Origin: Hymenobacter actinosclerus
GTDB taxonomy: Bacteria; Bacteroidota; Bacteroidia; Cytophagales; Hymenobacteraceae
Direction: 5' to 3'
DNA length: 64,000 bases
NCBI RefSeq assembly: GCF_900111515.1
Contig: NZ_FOHS01000004.1
Span: 186,001-250,000 of the forward strand
The notes under the pieces were generated by a model. It was given only the letters and a program-made list of their open reading frames with translations. It ran no database searches and was not told the origin of the DNA. A program made the translations under genes and the position numbers. Of this stretch, positions 46,958 through 56,179 are shown piece by piece. Position 1 is the stretch's first letter; every line of letters begins with the position of its first letter.

Positions 46958-47962
46958 ATGAATCAATTTCCCTTTTTTCCGCTCATTGTGGGCGGCATCG
47001 TACTACTGGTGTTCCTGTACTTCTTTCCGGTCAGCCTCTGGATTACGGCGCTGTTCTCAGGAGTGCGGGTAAGCCTGCTGCAGCTCGCGTTCATGCGGGT
47101 GCGCAAGGTGCCACCATCCCTGATTGTCAATTCGATGATTACCTCCACCAAGGCCGGGCTAGCCCTCACGGCCAACGACCTGGAGACCCACTACCTGGCC
47201 GGCGGCAACGTGCCCAGCGTCATCAAGGCCCTCATTTCGGCCGATAAGGCGAATATCCCACTGACCTTCAAGCAGGCCACGGCCATCGACCTGGCCGGAC
47301 GCGACGTGTTTGCGGCCGTGACCACCAGCGTAAACCCCAAGGTGATTAACACGCCCAACGTGGCCGCCGTGGCCCAGGATGGCATCCAGCTCATCGCCAA
47401 GGCCCGCGTAACGGTGCGCGCCAACATTGCCCAGCTCGTGGGCGGTGCCGGCGAGGAAACCATTCTGGCCCGCGTAGGTGAAGGCATCGTGACCAGCATC
47501 GGCTCGTCCCGCTCGCACAAGGAGGTGCTCGAAAACCCCGATAAAATCTCCAAGCTCGTGCTCAGCAAGGGCCTCGACGCCGGCACGGCCTTCGAAATCC
47601 TGTCCATTGATATTGCCGACATTGACATAGGGGAGAACATCGGCGCCAAGCTGCAAATCGACCAGGCGACGGCCGACCTGAAAGTAGCCGAAGCCAAGGC
47701 CGAGGAGCGCCGCGCCATGGCCGTGGCCGTGGAGCAGGAAAACCGCGCCAAAACCCAGGAAGCCAAGGCCCGCGTAGTCGATGCCGAAGCCGAAATCCCG
47801 AAGGCCATGGCCGAAGCTTTCCGCTCGGGCAACCTCGGCATTATGGACTACTACAAGATGCGCAACATCCAGTCGGACACCGACATGCGCGACTCCATTG
47901 CCAACCCCGGCGGCTCCGGCAACACCGGCAAAGCCAGCCGCGACGAAACCCGGCTGAGCTAA
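46958..47962 (+). CDS. floA: Flotillin-like protein
   Basis: FloA, 334 residues, is a scaffold protein of bacterial membrane microdomains. A single N-terminal hydrophobic hairpin ([20 protein letters not shown]) is followed by the SPFH-like domain with [38 protein letters not shown] and [20 protein letters not shown], and a Glu/Ala-rich coiled coil ([20 protein letters not shown]). The family tail [16 protein letters not shown] is present. nfeD is directly upstream on the same strand. Confidence 0.97.
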   Translation: MNQFPFFPLIVGGIVLLVFLYFFPVSLWITALFSGVRVSLLQLAFMRVRKVPPSLIVNSMITSTKAGLALTANDLETHYLAGGNVPSVIKALISADKANIPLTFKQATAIDLAGRDVFAAVTTSVNPKVINTPNVAAVAQDGIQLIAKARVTVRANIAQLVGGAGEETILARVGEGIVTSIGSSRSHKEVLENPDKISKLVLSKGLDAGTAFEILSIDIADIDIGENIGAKLQIDQATADLKVAEAKAEERRAMAVAVEQENRAKTQEAKARVVDAEAEIPKAMAEAFRSGNLGIMDYYKMRNIQSDTDMRDSIANPGGSGNTGKASRDETRLS

Positions 47963-47970
47963 GCTTTTTG

Positions 47971-48121
47971 AGCTACAAGCTGCAAGCTACAAGCCACAAG
48001 CTGACGTTCTGGAGAAACGAATACCTCAATCAAAAGAAGGCCCCGTGCTCAACCGAGTGCGGGGCCTTCTTTTTTTTCTTAAACTAGCAGAACGTCAGCT
48101 TGCCGCTTGTAGCTTGTAGCT
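47971..48121. repeat. AGCTACAAGC palindrome enclosing a terminator
   Basis: The left arm (47971-48011) and right arm (48089-48121) are built from AGCTACAAGC words and end in GCTGACGTTCT/AGAACGTCAGC. Nested within is a strong terminator at 48032-48074 (AAAAGAAGGCCCCG / CGGGGCCTTCTTTT). It separates the convergent floA and OmpA-domain genes. The left arm begins 8 bp after the floA stop. Confidence 0.9.
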
Positions 48122-48146
48122 CATTATGGCTTGCCGCTCAAAAGCC

Positions 48147-50192
48147 TTACTTCTTCGTAATCCGGAACTCGACGCGGCGGTTGAGCTTGCGGGTTTCCTC
48201 CTGATCGTTGCTGGCTACGGGCTTGCTGCCGCCGAAGCCTTCGGTGCTGATGCGGTTGCCGCTGATGCCCTTCTGCACGAGATATTTCTTTACCTCGTTC
48301 ACGCGGTCGAGGCTCAGCTTCACGTTCAGCTGCGGGTCGCCCTGGTTGTCGGTGTGGCCTTCGAGGCGGATTTCAATCTGCGGATACTCCTTCAGGATGG
48401 CTACCAGGCGCAACAGCTCGGGGTAGGAGTTCTCGCGCAGGTAGTACTTGCTCTGGGTGAAGAAGATGTTGTTGAGCTTGATAGTCTGGCCCACGGCGAA
48501 AGGCACCAGGTACAAATCCTGGGTGACTTCGGAGTACTTCTGGCGGTCGGTTACGTCGAGGTTGTCCGACTCGGCCAGGTAGTCCTTGGCCTCAGCGCGG
48601 TAGCCGTACTGGGTGCCCGAGGGCAGCACAATGGTATAGGAGCCGTCGATGGGGCTGGTTTCGGCCACCCCGATTTCCTCGCCCGTGAGCAGGTTTTCGT
48701 AGCGGATGGTGGCCGCTACCGGCTTCTTGGAGCTGGCATCGAGCACCCGGCCGCGCACCAGCGTCACAACTTCGGGCCGGAAGGTGGGCTTGAGCGAGAT
48801 GCGGAAAATGTCTTTGGAGTTGCCGATGCCGTTGCGGGCCGACACCAGGTAAGCGTCTTCGCCGGCCGCCGACACCGTATAATAGGCATCGAAATCGGGC
48901 GAGTTAACGGTGGAGCCCAGGTTGCGTGGCTTGGTCCAGTTGGTCCAGGAGTCGTCGAGGCGCTTGGAGTAGAAAATGTCGCTCTTGCCGTAGCCGCCAC
49001 GTCCTTCCGAGGCGAAGTACAGCGTCTTGCCATCGGCCGCCAGAAAGGGGGCGAAATCGGCCTTTTTGGTGTTCACGTTGGGCCCCAGGTTGCGCGGCCG
49101 GCTCCAGCTCTTACTGCCCTGCTTCAGAAAGCTCACGTACAGATCCTGCTCACCCTGCCCGTCTTTGCGGTCCACGGCCATCAGCATCACCTTGCCCGAG
49201 GTAGCCAGGAAAAAGTCGACGTGCTCGGCGTCGTCGTTGTAATAATCTTCGATATCCACTTTCTCGGGCTTGCTCCAGCCCGTGGCTGTACGCCGGCTCA
49301 TGCTCGGGCCCTTGGGTACAATCGTGCCGTCGGGCTCGTACACGCCAATTACCAGCATCTGCTGGCCGTTGGCCGATACGGAGGCCACGCCGTTGGGGTC
49401 GCGCGGAGTGTTGATGGGGCTACCGATGTTTTTGGCCGGGTTCCAGGCCTTCTTTTCGGCGTTGCCCAGCGTGCTGTACCACACGTCCTGCGCGTCGGCG
49501 GCGCCGCCGCTGTTCTGCGGGCTTTCCTGGCGGGCAAAAAACAGCGTGCGGCCGTCGGGCGAAATAACCGGGTGGGTGTCGACGTACTTCGAGTTGACGT
49601 TGGGCCCCAGGTTCACCATGGCCGAGTCGAAGCTCACGCCGCTGTCCTCGTTTTTGAACTCCTTTTTCACCATCGTGTCCACCACGTCGGCCACCCCGAT
49701 GGCATCAATCTGGTTGACGCCGTTGACGGCCTTGGTGTTCATGGTAACCACCACGCCGATAGTGCGGTAGGTGGCCGCCGGGAAGGTGGCCTGCAGCGTG
49801 CGGAACTGCTCGGGAATAGGGCCCGGCGTGTCGTTCTTATATACCTCGTGCTTGCCGCCGCGCGTGTCCACCAGCTCTATTTTGGTGATGGAGCCGGGGT
49901 TGAAGTTTTCCACCACCGATACCTGCCGGGCAAGTACCGACTTGCTGAAGCGCACCTCAATCGACTCGCTGCTGCCCGTTTTTTTCGGAATCCAGGCCTC
50001 ATTGCTGGCCTGGCCCAGGGGCGTGGCGTTGGGCTCGCCCAGTACTTTCTCGGGCGAAAAGGGCTCTTTGCCCTCTGCTTTCTGCGACGAAACCGCCACT
50101 ACTTTCGAAGCCCATACCGCGTGCTGCGCCTGTGCCAAGCCACTACCGCCCAGCAACAAGCTTCCCAGGAGTAGTATTCTCTTACCGTTCAT
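48147..50192 (-). CDS. OmpA-family protein with PD40 propeller
   Basis: The 681-residue exported protein has a signal peptide ending near LAQAQ. An N-terminal domain (VWASKVVAVSS ... VLGEPNATP, ARQVSVVENFNPGSITKIEL) resembles a discoidin-like fold. Four to five PD40/WD-like strands follow (TLFFARQESPQNSGG, KTLYFASEGRGGYGKSDIFY), then a short carboxypeptidase-like domain (LVRGRVLDASSKKPVAATIR), and an OmpA C-terminal domain (EIRLEGHTDNQGDPQLNVKL, LSLDRVNEVKKYLV, NRRVEFRI) that binds peptidoglycan. This is a common Bacteroidota envelope architecture. Leader of about 116 bp from the box at 50315. Confidence 0.94.
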   Translation of the reverse strand: MNGKRILLLGSLLLGGSGLAQAQHAVWASKVVAVSSQKAEGKEPFSPEKVLGEPNATPLGQASNEAWIPKKTGSSESIEVRFSKSVLARQVSVVENFNPGSITKIELVDTRGGKHEVYKNDTPGPIPEQFRTLQATFPAATYRTIGVVVTMNTKAVNGVNQIDAIGVADVVDTMVKKEFKNEDSGVSFDSAMVNLGPNVNSKYVDTHPVISPDGRTLFFARQESPQNSGGAADAQDVWYSTLGNAEKKAWNPAKNIGSPINTPRDPNGVASVSANGQQMLVIGVYEPDGTIVPKGPSMSRRTATGWSKPEKVDIEDYYNDDAEHVDFFLATSGKVMLMAVDRKDGQGEQDLYVSFLKQGSKSWSRPRNLGPNVNTKKADFAPFLAADGKTLYFASEGRGGYGKSDIFYSKRLDDSWTNWTKPRNLGSTVNSPDFDAYYTVSAAGEDAYLVSARNGIGNSKDIFRISLKPTFRPEVVTLVRGRVLDASSKKPVAATIRYENLLTGEEIGVAETSPIDGSYTIVLPSGTQYGYRAEAKDYLAESDNLDVTDRQKYSEVTQDLYLVPFAVGQTIKLNNIFFTQSKYYLRENSYPELLRLVAILKEYPQIEIRLEGHTDNQGDPQLNVKLSLDRVNEVKKYLVQKGISGNRISTEGFGGSKPVASNDQEETRKLNRRVEFRITKK

Positions 50193-50589
50193 ACGCGCGC
50201 AAATCAAATCGGAGCCGACCCCTGGTGTGATACCACGGGTTGCTGGTTGAATTCAGGATTTTTACAAGACGCCAGAATGACCCCGGAAGTTTCCCCCGGG
50301 TCCGTAAGCGAAGCCAAAGATACGGCTTCCTGCGGCCGCCCGCTGCCGCTAGACCCGTAAAAATGCAAAATGGAGGTCAATTACTTTGTTGGCTGTCGAT
50401 CAACGGGGCTTTTGCGATGCTGCACGTTCGCCTGTGCCCGGTCAACGGGCCTGCCGGCAGCCGGCAACCGGAACATAACGACGGCCCCGGCCGTTGTTTT
50501 CCGGGCTGCGCCGGCGCTGCAATAGCAGCCGGTTTTGAGTAACTTGCCGTCCCATATTTCGTCCCCCATTTTCACTCAGCTCTACCTAT
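50193..50589. other. Divergent intergenic region, promoters only
   Basis: The 397-bp spacer separates the OmpA-family gene (minus) from the oxygenase gene (plus). It holds the OmpA box at 50315-50322, a plus-strand TACTTTG near 50379, and GC-rich partial palindromes such as CCTGCCGGCAGCCGGCAACCGG near 50449. I see no convincing gene in it. Confidence 0.5.
50315..50322 (-). promoter_or_regulatory. TAnnTTTG promoter box of the OmpA-family gene
   Basis: The minus strand reads TATCTTTG, a perfect -7 box, 122 bp before the ATG. The leader is therefore long. Confidence 0.6.
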
Positions 50590-51567
50590 ATGGAAGCCCA
50601 ACTGCTCAACGAAATTCCGTCCCTCGACCTGGCCGATTTCCGCTCCGGCGACCCCGAGCGCAAGGCCCGGTTTGTACAACAGCTCGGCCAGGCCTACCAG
50701 AGCATCGGCTTTGTGGCCCTCAAAAACCACGGCCTCAGCAACGAGCAGACCGACAAGCTCTACGCCGACGTAAAGGCCTTTTTCTCGCTGCCCGACGACG
50801 TGAAGCAGCAGTACGAGAAGCCCGAGCTGGCCGGCCAGCGCGGCTACGTGAGCAAGGGCAAGGAGCACGCCAAGGGCCGCAACACCGGCGACCTGAAGGA
50901 GTTCTACCACGTGGGCCAGGAAGTGGACGACGCCTCTGACCCCATCGGCGCCGAGTACCCCGACAACATCTGGCCTACCGAGGTCGACAGCTTCGCCGAC
51001 ACCTCCCTGCTGACCTACCGCACGCTGGAGGCGGCCGGCAAAGACGTGCTGCGCGCCATTGCCCTGTACCTGGAGCTGCCCGAAAACTACTTCGACGACA
51101 AGGTGCGCAACGGCAACTCCATCCTGCGCCCCATCCATTACTACCCCATCGAAAACCCCGATGAGGTGCCCGCCGACGCCGTGCGCGCCGCCGAGCACGG
51201 CGACATCAACCTGATTACGCTGCTCATGGGCGCCTCGGCCGACGGCCTCCAGGTGCTGCGCCGCGACGGCAAGTGGATTGCCATTACGGCCCTGCCCGAC
51301 CAGATTGTGGTGAACGTGGGCGACATGCTCCAGCGCCTGACCAACGGCGTGCTCAAGAGCACCATCCACCGCGTGGTGAACCCGCCCCGTGAAAAGATGA
51401 ACTCCTCGCGCTACAGCGTGCCGTTCTTCATGCACCCGCGCTCGGAAATGAGCCTGGCCGCTCTCGAAAGCTGCGTGACGCCCGACAACCCCAAGCACGA
51501 GGCCGATATCACGGCCGGCGAGTTCCTCAACGAGCGCCTGATTGAGCTGGGCCTGAAGAAGAAGTAG
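50590..51567 (+). CDS. Isopenicillin-N-synthase-like 2OG-Fe(II) oxygenase
   Basis: The 325-residue protein has the DIOX_N segment (IPSLDLADFRSGDPERKARF ... IGFVALKNHGLSNEQ), then the jelly-roll core with the iron ligands H and D in AAEHGDINLITLLMGA, the distal His in KSTIHRVVNPP and the 2-oxoglutarate motif RYSVPFF. Members hydroxylate or desaturate diverse metabolites; true IPNS lacks 2OG dependence. No biosynthetic cluster is adjacent, so the substrate is unknown. It is followed by a 23-bp perfect terminator stem. Confidence 0.93.
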   Translation: MEAQLLNEIPSLDLADFRSGDPERKARFVQQLGQAYQSIGFVALKNHGLSNEQTDKLYADVKAFFSLPDDVKQQYEKPELAGQRGYVSKGKEHAKGRNTGDLKEFYHVGQEVDDASDPIGAEYPDNIWPTEVDSFADTSLLTYRTLEAAGKDVLRAIALYLELPENYFDDKVRNGNSILRPIHYYPIENPDEVPADAVRAAEHGDINLITLLMGASADGLQVLRRDGKWIAITALPDQIVVNVGDMLQRLTNGVLKSTIHRVVNPPREKMNSSRYSVPFFMHPRSEMSLAALESCVTPDNPKHEADITAGEFLNERLIELGLKKK

Positions 51568-51583
51568 GCGTAGCCCGAACTAC

Positions 51584-51649
51584 AAACCCAGGGCGGGATG
51601 GGTGGACTATGGCAACACTGCCGTATTCCACCCATCCCGCCCTGGGTTT
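51584..51649 (+). terminator. 23-bp perfect terminator-like stem
   Basis: Arms at 51584-51606 and 51627-51649 are perfectly complementary over 23 bp with a 20-nt loop, ending in TTTT. It lies between the oxygenase gene and the next gene in the same direction. The stem is unusually long for an intrinsic terminator. Confidence 0.8.
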
Positions 51650-51718
51650 TAGTCGGCGCTACATGTAGAAGAACGCGTATCTTGGGCATCCATCAGCCTT
51701 GCCCCGCGCCCCTCTCAC

Positions 51719-52960
51719 TTGACCGCGCTTACCCCCCCCGATGATAGTAAGCTGGCGTTGCCGCCGGGGCCCCACCCACGGCTAAAGCGCGGGCGCAACC
51801 TCATCTTTCTGAAGGATGTGGCGGCCCTGGGGCTCACGGCTTTCGGCGGCCCGCAGGCCCACCTGGCCATGATGCTGCGCCTGCTCGTGGACAAGCGCCG
51901 CTACCTGACGGCCCCCGAGCTGCTGGAGATTATGGCGCTGTGCCAGATTCTGCCCGGCCCTTCTTCCACCCAGATTATTACGGCCATCGGCTTCCGGCTC
52001 GGCGGCCCCAACCTGGCCTACCTCACGCTGCTGGTCTGGATGCTGCCCGCCGTGTGCATCATGACGGTGGCGGGCCTGTCGGTGAGCTATTTAGATAAGG
52101 ACCTGGTGATGCGGCTGGTGCAGTATGTGCAGCCGGTGGCGGTGGGCTTCGTGGCGTACTCGGCCTATACTATTGCCCGCAAGGTCATTCATACCAAAAC
52201 CTCGGTGGGGCTGCTGGTGCTGGCGGCCCTGCTGGTATACGCGGTGCAGGTGCCCTGGCTGATGCCCATTCTGCTGCTGGCCGGTGGGCTGGTGACCACC
52301 TTCCGCTACCGCAAAATGCCGCAGCAGGAAAAGCTGCCCATGCAAATCGAGTGGGCCAACTTCGTGCTCTGGCTGGGCGTGCTGATTGGGGCGGCCTTGC
52401 TGGGCCAGTACACCCAGCTGCTGCCGGTGCGCCTGTTCGAGAACTTCTACCGCAACGGCAGCCTCGTGTTCGGGGGCGGGCAGGTGCTGGCCCCGCTGCT
52501 CTACACCGAGTTCGTCGAGTTCAAGGGCTACCTCACGTCGGAAGAGTTTCTGTCGGGCCTGGGGCTGGTGCAGGCGCTGCCGGGGCCCAACTTCTCGTTT
52601 GCCGCCTACATCGGGGCGCTGGCCATGCGCGGGCAGGGCGGTAGCGGCCTGAGCGGGCAGCTGCTGGGGGCGCTGGTGGGCGCGGCCGGCATCTTCATGC
52701 CCGGCACGCTGCTCATCTTCTTTCTCATCCGGTTCTGGGACCAGCTCAAGCGCTACCGCGTGGTAAAGGCTTCGCTCGAAGGCATCAACGCCGTGTCGGC
52801 CGGCTTCGTGTGGGCCGCCACCTTCCTGCTCTACCACCCGCTGCCCGATACGCCCGTGAATCTGGGCCTCATTGGGGCCACGTTTCTGCTCCTGCTCTGG
52901 AATAAGGTGCCTTCCTATATCATTGTGGGTGTGGCGTTGGCTGCCGGACTGGTATTTTAG
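51719..52960 (+). CDS. chrA: ChrA-family chromate transporter
   Basis: This long-chain CHR protein (413 residues from TTG at 51719) has two tandem CHR halves. The first has LGLTAFGGPQAHLAMM and QILPGPSSTQ, the second FGGGQVLAPLLYTEFVEFKG and GLVQALPGPNFSFAAY. About ten membrane spans are present. Chromate or an unknown anion is exported. No ATG lies at a suitable place, so a TTG start is most likely; a TATCTTGG box at 51678 agrees. The family assignment is firm, substrate less so. Confidence 0.88.
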   Translation: MTALTPPDDSKLALPPGPHPRLKRGRNLIFLKDVAALGLTAFGGPQAHLAMMLRLLVDKRRYLTAPELLEIMALCQILPGPSSTQIITAIGFRLGGPNLAYLTLLVWMLPAVCIMTVAGLSVSYLDKDLVMRLVQYVQPVAVGFVAYSAYTIARKVIHTKTSVGLLVLAALLVYAVQVPWLMPILLLAGGLVTTFRYRKMPQQEKLPMQIEWANFVLWLGVLIGAALLGQYTQLLPVRLFENFYRNGSLVFGGGQVLAPLLYTEFVEFKGYLTSEEFLSGLGLVQALPGPNFSFAAYIGALAMRGQGGSGLSGQLLGALVGAAGIFMPGTLLIFFLIRFWDQLKRYRVVKASLEGINAVSAGFVWAATFLLYHPLPDTPVNLGLIGATFLLLLWNKVPSYIIVGVALAAGLVF

Positions 52961-53034
52961 CCCCGGTAGCCAGTACACGGCTGGCCCGCATTTTGTGGGC
53001 GGGCAGCTCACCAGCGCGTACTAGTCCTGAACCG

Positions 53035-53124
53035 GGCACTTTAATCCAACAGATTAAGGTGCCGACCGTATTTAATTCAATAGCTTTAGCTGAACGACTC
53101 CCCGAATAAACGGGGTGTTTTTTT
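53035..53124 (+). ncRNA. Structured RNA candidate or 3' UTR ending in a terminator
   Basis: The AT-rich stretch downstream of chrA forms a 12-bp hairpin (GGCACTTTAATC / GATTAAGGTGCC, 53035-53063), a short unstructured piece and a terminator (CCCCG-AATAAA-CGGGG then TG and seven T, 53100-53124). It could be only the chrA 3' end, but two ordered hairpins followed by a terminator are also what a small RNA looks like. No promoter box is evident just upstream. Confidence 0.4.
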
Positions 53125-53190
53125 ATGGCCTTAACGGTCAGGCGTATTTGCGTATGCACATGTAGGTTTTTGGCTTCTGATAAAGCTCTC

Positions 53191-53198
53191 TACCTTTA
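53191..53198 (+). promoter_or_regulatory. Near-consensus promoter box of sucA
   Basis: TACCTTTA differs from TAnnTTTG at the last base only and lies 27 bp before the sucA ATG at 53226. Confidence 0.5.
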
Positions 53199-53225
53199 CT
53201 TCCTGATTCCACCATTTCCCACCGC

Positions 53226-56075
53226 ATGGACCAGTATTCCTACATCGCCAACGCCAACGGCGAGTTCATCGACCAGCTGTACCAATCTTACCAGAAGGAC
53301 CCGGAGTCGGTTGATTTCGGCTGGCAGAAGTTCTTTGAGGGCTTCGACTTCTCGCAGAAATTCCCCGACGGCGACATGCCCCAGGCCGACGGCGAGGGCG
53401 TACTGGCCACCCCGGCCAGCACCAACAACGCCCCCCGCATCCGCTCCGTCGACCGCGAGTCGGGCGACAAGCAGACGCAGGTGCGCAACCTGATTTATGC
53501 CTACCGCAGCCGCGGCCACCTGGTGGCCAACACCAACCCGGTGCGCGAGCGTAAAAACCGCCATGCCTACCTGCAACTGGCCGATTTCGGCCTGAGCGAA
53601 GCCGACCTGGACACCGTGTTCAGCAGCGGCGACGTGATTGTGGGCCTCGATGACAACGCCACGCTGCGCCAGATTCTGGACGCGCTCCAGAAGATATATA
53701 CCCGCACCATCGGCTTCGAGTACACCTACATCCGCGACCCGAAGGTGCTCGACTGGTTCCGCGACAAGGTGGAGCGCGAGTCGCTGAGCTTCAAGCCCAG
53801 CAAGGAATACAAGAAGCGCATCCTAAGCAAGCTCAACGAGGCTGTGGTGTTCGAGAACTTCCTGCATACCAAGTTTTTGGGGCAGAAGCGCTTCTCGCTC
53901 GAAGGCGGCGAAACTACCATTCCGGCCCTCGACGCCATCATCCGCAAAGGCGCCGAGCTGGGGGTGGAAGAAGTAATGATTGGCATGGCCCACCGCGGCC
54001 GGCTGAACGTGCTGGCCAACATCATGGGAAAGACCTACGAGCAGATTTTCTCGGAGTTCCAGGGCACGGCCGTGCCCGACCTGACCATGGGCGACGGCGA
54101 CGTGAAATACCACATGGGCTACAGCAGCCAGGTGGAAGTGGAAGGCCGCAAGGTGAACCTGAAGCTGGCCCCCAACCCCTCGCACCTCGAAGCCGTGAAC
54201 CCGGTGGTAGAAGGCTTCGTGCGCGCCAAGCTCGACCACGGCTACGGCAACGATTTCAACAAGGTAATGCCCATCCTCATCCACGGCGACGCGGCCCTCT
54301 CGGGCCAGGGCATTGGCTACGAGGTAACGCAGATGTCGCAGCTGGAAGGCTACCGCACGGGCGGCACCATTCACTTCGTCATCAACAACCAGGTGGGTTT
54401 CACCACCGATTTCGAGGACGGCCGCTCGTCGATTTACTCCACCGACCTGGCCAAGATTATCGACGCGCCGGTGCTGCACGTGAACGGCGACGACCCCGAG
54501 GCCGTGGTATTCGCCGTGCAACTGGCCACCGAGTACCGCCAGGAGTTCCACGCCGATATCTTTATTGATATGGTGTGCTACCGCCGCCACGGCCACAACG
54601 AGTCCGACGAGCCCAAGTTCACCCAGCCCACGCTCTATAACCTCATCAGCAAGCACCAGAACCCGCGCGAGGTGTACAACGCCGCCCTGGTAGCCCGCGG
54701 TGATGTGGATGCCGAGCTGGCCGATGAGCTCGACAAGGAGTTCCGCGACACCCTCCAGGCCCGCCTGGATTTGGTGAAGCAAAAGGCCCTGCCCTACAAC
54801 TACCAGGCCCTCGAAAACGAGTGGCGCAGCCTGCGCCGCAGCACCCCCGCCGACTTCGCACAAAGCCCCGAAACCGGCATCAGCGAGGAAGCCGTGGCCC
54901 AGGTAGGCGCGGCCCTGACCAAGCTGCCCGAGGGCTTCCGGCCGCTCAAGCAAATTGAAAAGCTGATGGAGGAGCGCCGCAAGATGTTCTTCGAAACCCG
55001 CGTGCTGAACTGGGCCGCCGGCGAGCTGCTGGCCTACGGTTCGCTGCTGCTCGACAAGCACATTGTGCGCGTGAGCGGCCAGGATGTGCAGCGCGGCACG
55101 TTCTCGCACCGCCACGCCGTGCTGCACGACGCCGAAACGTCGGCCCCCTACAACTCGCTCAACCACATTGCCGACGGCCAGCAGACGCTGCGCATCTACA
55201 ACTCGCTGCTGAGCGAGTACGCGGTGCTGGGCTTTGAATTCGGTTACGCGCTGGCCAACCCCACGGCCCTGGTGGTGTGGGAGGCCCAGTTTGGCGACTT
55301 CGCCAACGGCGCCCAGACCATGATTGACCAGTTCGTGGTGAGCTCGGAAAGCAAGTGGCAGCGCATGAACGGCTTGGTGATGCTGCTGCCCCACGGCTAC
55401 GAAGGCCAGGGCCCCGAGCACTCCAACGCCCGCCCCGAGCGCTTCCTGCAACTGGCCGCCGAAAACAACATCATCGTGGCCAACCTGACCACGCCGGCCA
55501 ACTTCTTCCACGCCCTGCGCCGGCAGCTGACCTGGGAGTTCCGTAAGCCGCTGGTCGTCATGTCGCCTAAATCGATGCTGCGCAACCCGCTGTGCGTGTC
55601 GCCGGTGGAGGATTTCACCAGCGGCCGTTTCCGCGAGGTAATCGGCGACGATTACGCCGATGCCAAGAAGGTGAAGCGCGTACTGCTGTGCTCGGGCAAG
55701 GTGTACTTTGATTTGCTCGACGAGCAGCAGCAGTCGGAGCGCCGCGACGTGGCCCTGGTGCGCCTCGAGCAGCTGCACCCCTTCCCGCAGGAGCAGCTGA
55801 ACGCCGAGCTGGCCAAGTACCCCAAGGCCAAGGTGTATTGGGTGCAGGAAGAGCCCGAGAACATGGGCTACTGGAACTACTTGCTGCGCTTCATGCGCCG
55901 CGAGTTGCAGGACGTGGTGTCGCGCAAGCCCTCGGCTTCGCCGGCCACCGGCTACAACAAGGTGCACCTCAAGGAGCAAAAGGACATCGTAGCCCGCGCC
56001 TTCGACAAGCCCACCGAGGCCGTGGCCGACGACGTAATCGAGGCCACCAACACCATTGCTAAAAAGCAGGATTAG
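53226..56075 (+). CDS. sucA: 2-oxoglutarate dehydrogenase E1
   Basis: SucA, 949 residues, decarboxylates 2-oxoglutarate in the TCA cycle and passes the succinyl group to SucB. It has the N-terminal segment YSYIANANGEFIDQLYQSY, the ThDP-binding part GMAHRGRLNVLANIMGK, GDAALSGQGIGYEV, NNQVGFTTDFEDGRSS and MVCYRRHGHNESDEP, and the C-terminal TRK part HGYEGQGPEHSNARPERFLQ. Full length and motifs intact. sucB follows 104 bp downstream on the same strand. A word-repeat spacer begins directly after its stop. Confidence 0.98.
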   Translation: MDQYSYIANANGEFIDQLYQSYQKDPESVDFGWQKFFEGFDFSQKFPDGDMPQADGEGVLATPASTNNAPRIRSVDRESGDKQTQVRNLIYAYRSRGHLVANTNPVRERKNRHAYLQLADFGLSEADLDTVFSSGDVIVGLDDNATLRQILDALQKIYTRTIGFEYTYIRDPKVLDWFRDKVERESLSFKPSKEYKKRILSKLNEAVVFENFLHTKFLGQKRFSLEGGETTIPALDAIIRKGAELGVEEVMIGMAHRGRLNVLANIMGKTYEQIFSEFQGTAVPDLTMGDGDVKYHMGYSSQVEVEGRKVNLKLAPNPSHLEAVNPVVEGFVRAKLDHGYGNDFNKVMPILIHGDAALSGQGIGYEVTQMSQLEGYRTGGTIHFVINNQVGFTTDFEDGRSSIYSTDLAKIIDAPVLHVNGDDPEAVVFAVQLATEYRQEFHADIFIDMVCYRRHGHNESDEPKFTQPTLYNLISKHQNPREVYNAALVARGDVDAELADELDKEFRDTLQARLDLVKQKALPYNYQALENEWRSLRRSTPADFAQSPETGISEEAVAQVGAALTKLPEGFRPLKQIEKLMEERRKMFFETRVLNWAAGELLAYGSLLLDKHIVRVSGQDVQRGTFSHRHAVLHDAETSAPYNSLNHIADGQQTLRIYNSLLSEYAVLGFEFGYALANPTALVVWEAQFGDFANGAQTMIDQFVVSSESKWQRMNGLVMLLPHGYEGQGPEHSNARPERFLQLAAENNIIVANLTTPANFFHALRRQLTWEFRKPLVVMSPKSMLRNPLCVSPVEDFTSGRFREVIGDDYADAKKVKRVLLCSGKVYFDLLDEQQQSERRDVALVRLEQLHPFPQEQLNAELAKYPKAKVYWVQEEPENMGYWNYLLRFMRRELQDVVSRKPSASPATGYNKVHLKEQKDIVARAFDKPTEAVADDVIEATNTIAKKQD

Positions 56076-56118
56076 CTAATTTGAGCTGTTAGCTGATGGC
56101 TATTAGCTGTTGGCTTCG
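56076..56118 (+). repeat. AGCTGTTAGCTGATGGC word spacer after sucA
   Basis: Copies of a GAGCTGTTAGCTGATGGC/TATTAGCTGTTGGC-type word fill the space from the base after the sucA stop to about 56118. It is much more AT-rich than the flanking genes and is not coding. Confidence 0.6.
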
Positions 56119-56179
56119 GTTCAAAAGCAACCGCTTCGCTTCAACTCTCACTCCCGAAACCCTTCAAATCTCCCCACCT

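Noticed and set aside
48126-50174. 682-codon plus-strand open frame opposite the OmpA-family gene
   Set aside because: Antisense shadow; the OmpA C-terminal motifs on the minus strand are decisive.
53035-53063. Riboswitch interpretation of the hairpin upstream of sucA
   Set aside because: No known aptamer consensus is visible and the hairpin is followed by a terminator well before the sucA promoter box.
53823-55979. 718-codon open frame opposite sucA
   Set aside because: Composition is typical of an antisense shadow (Leu/Gly/Val/His-rich), and the plus strand encodes intact SucA.
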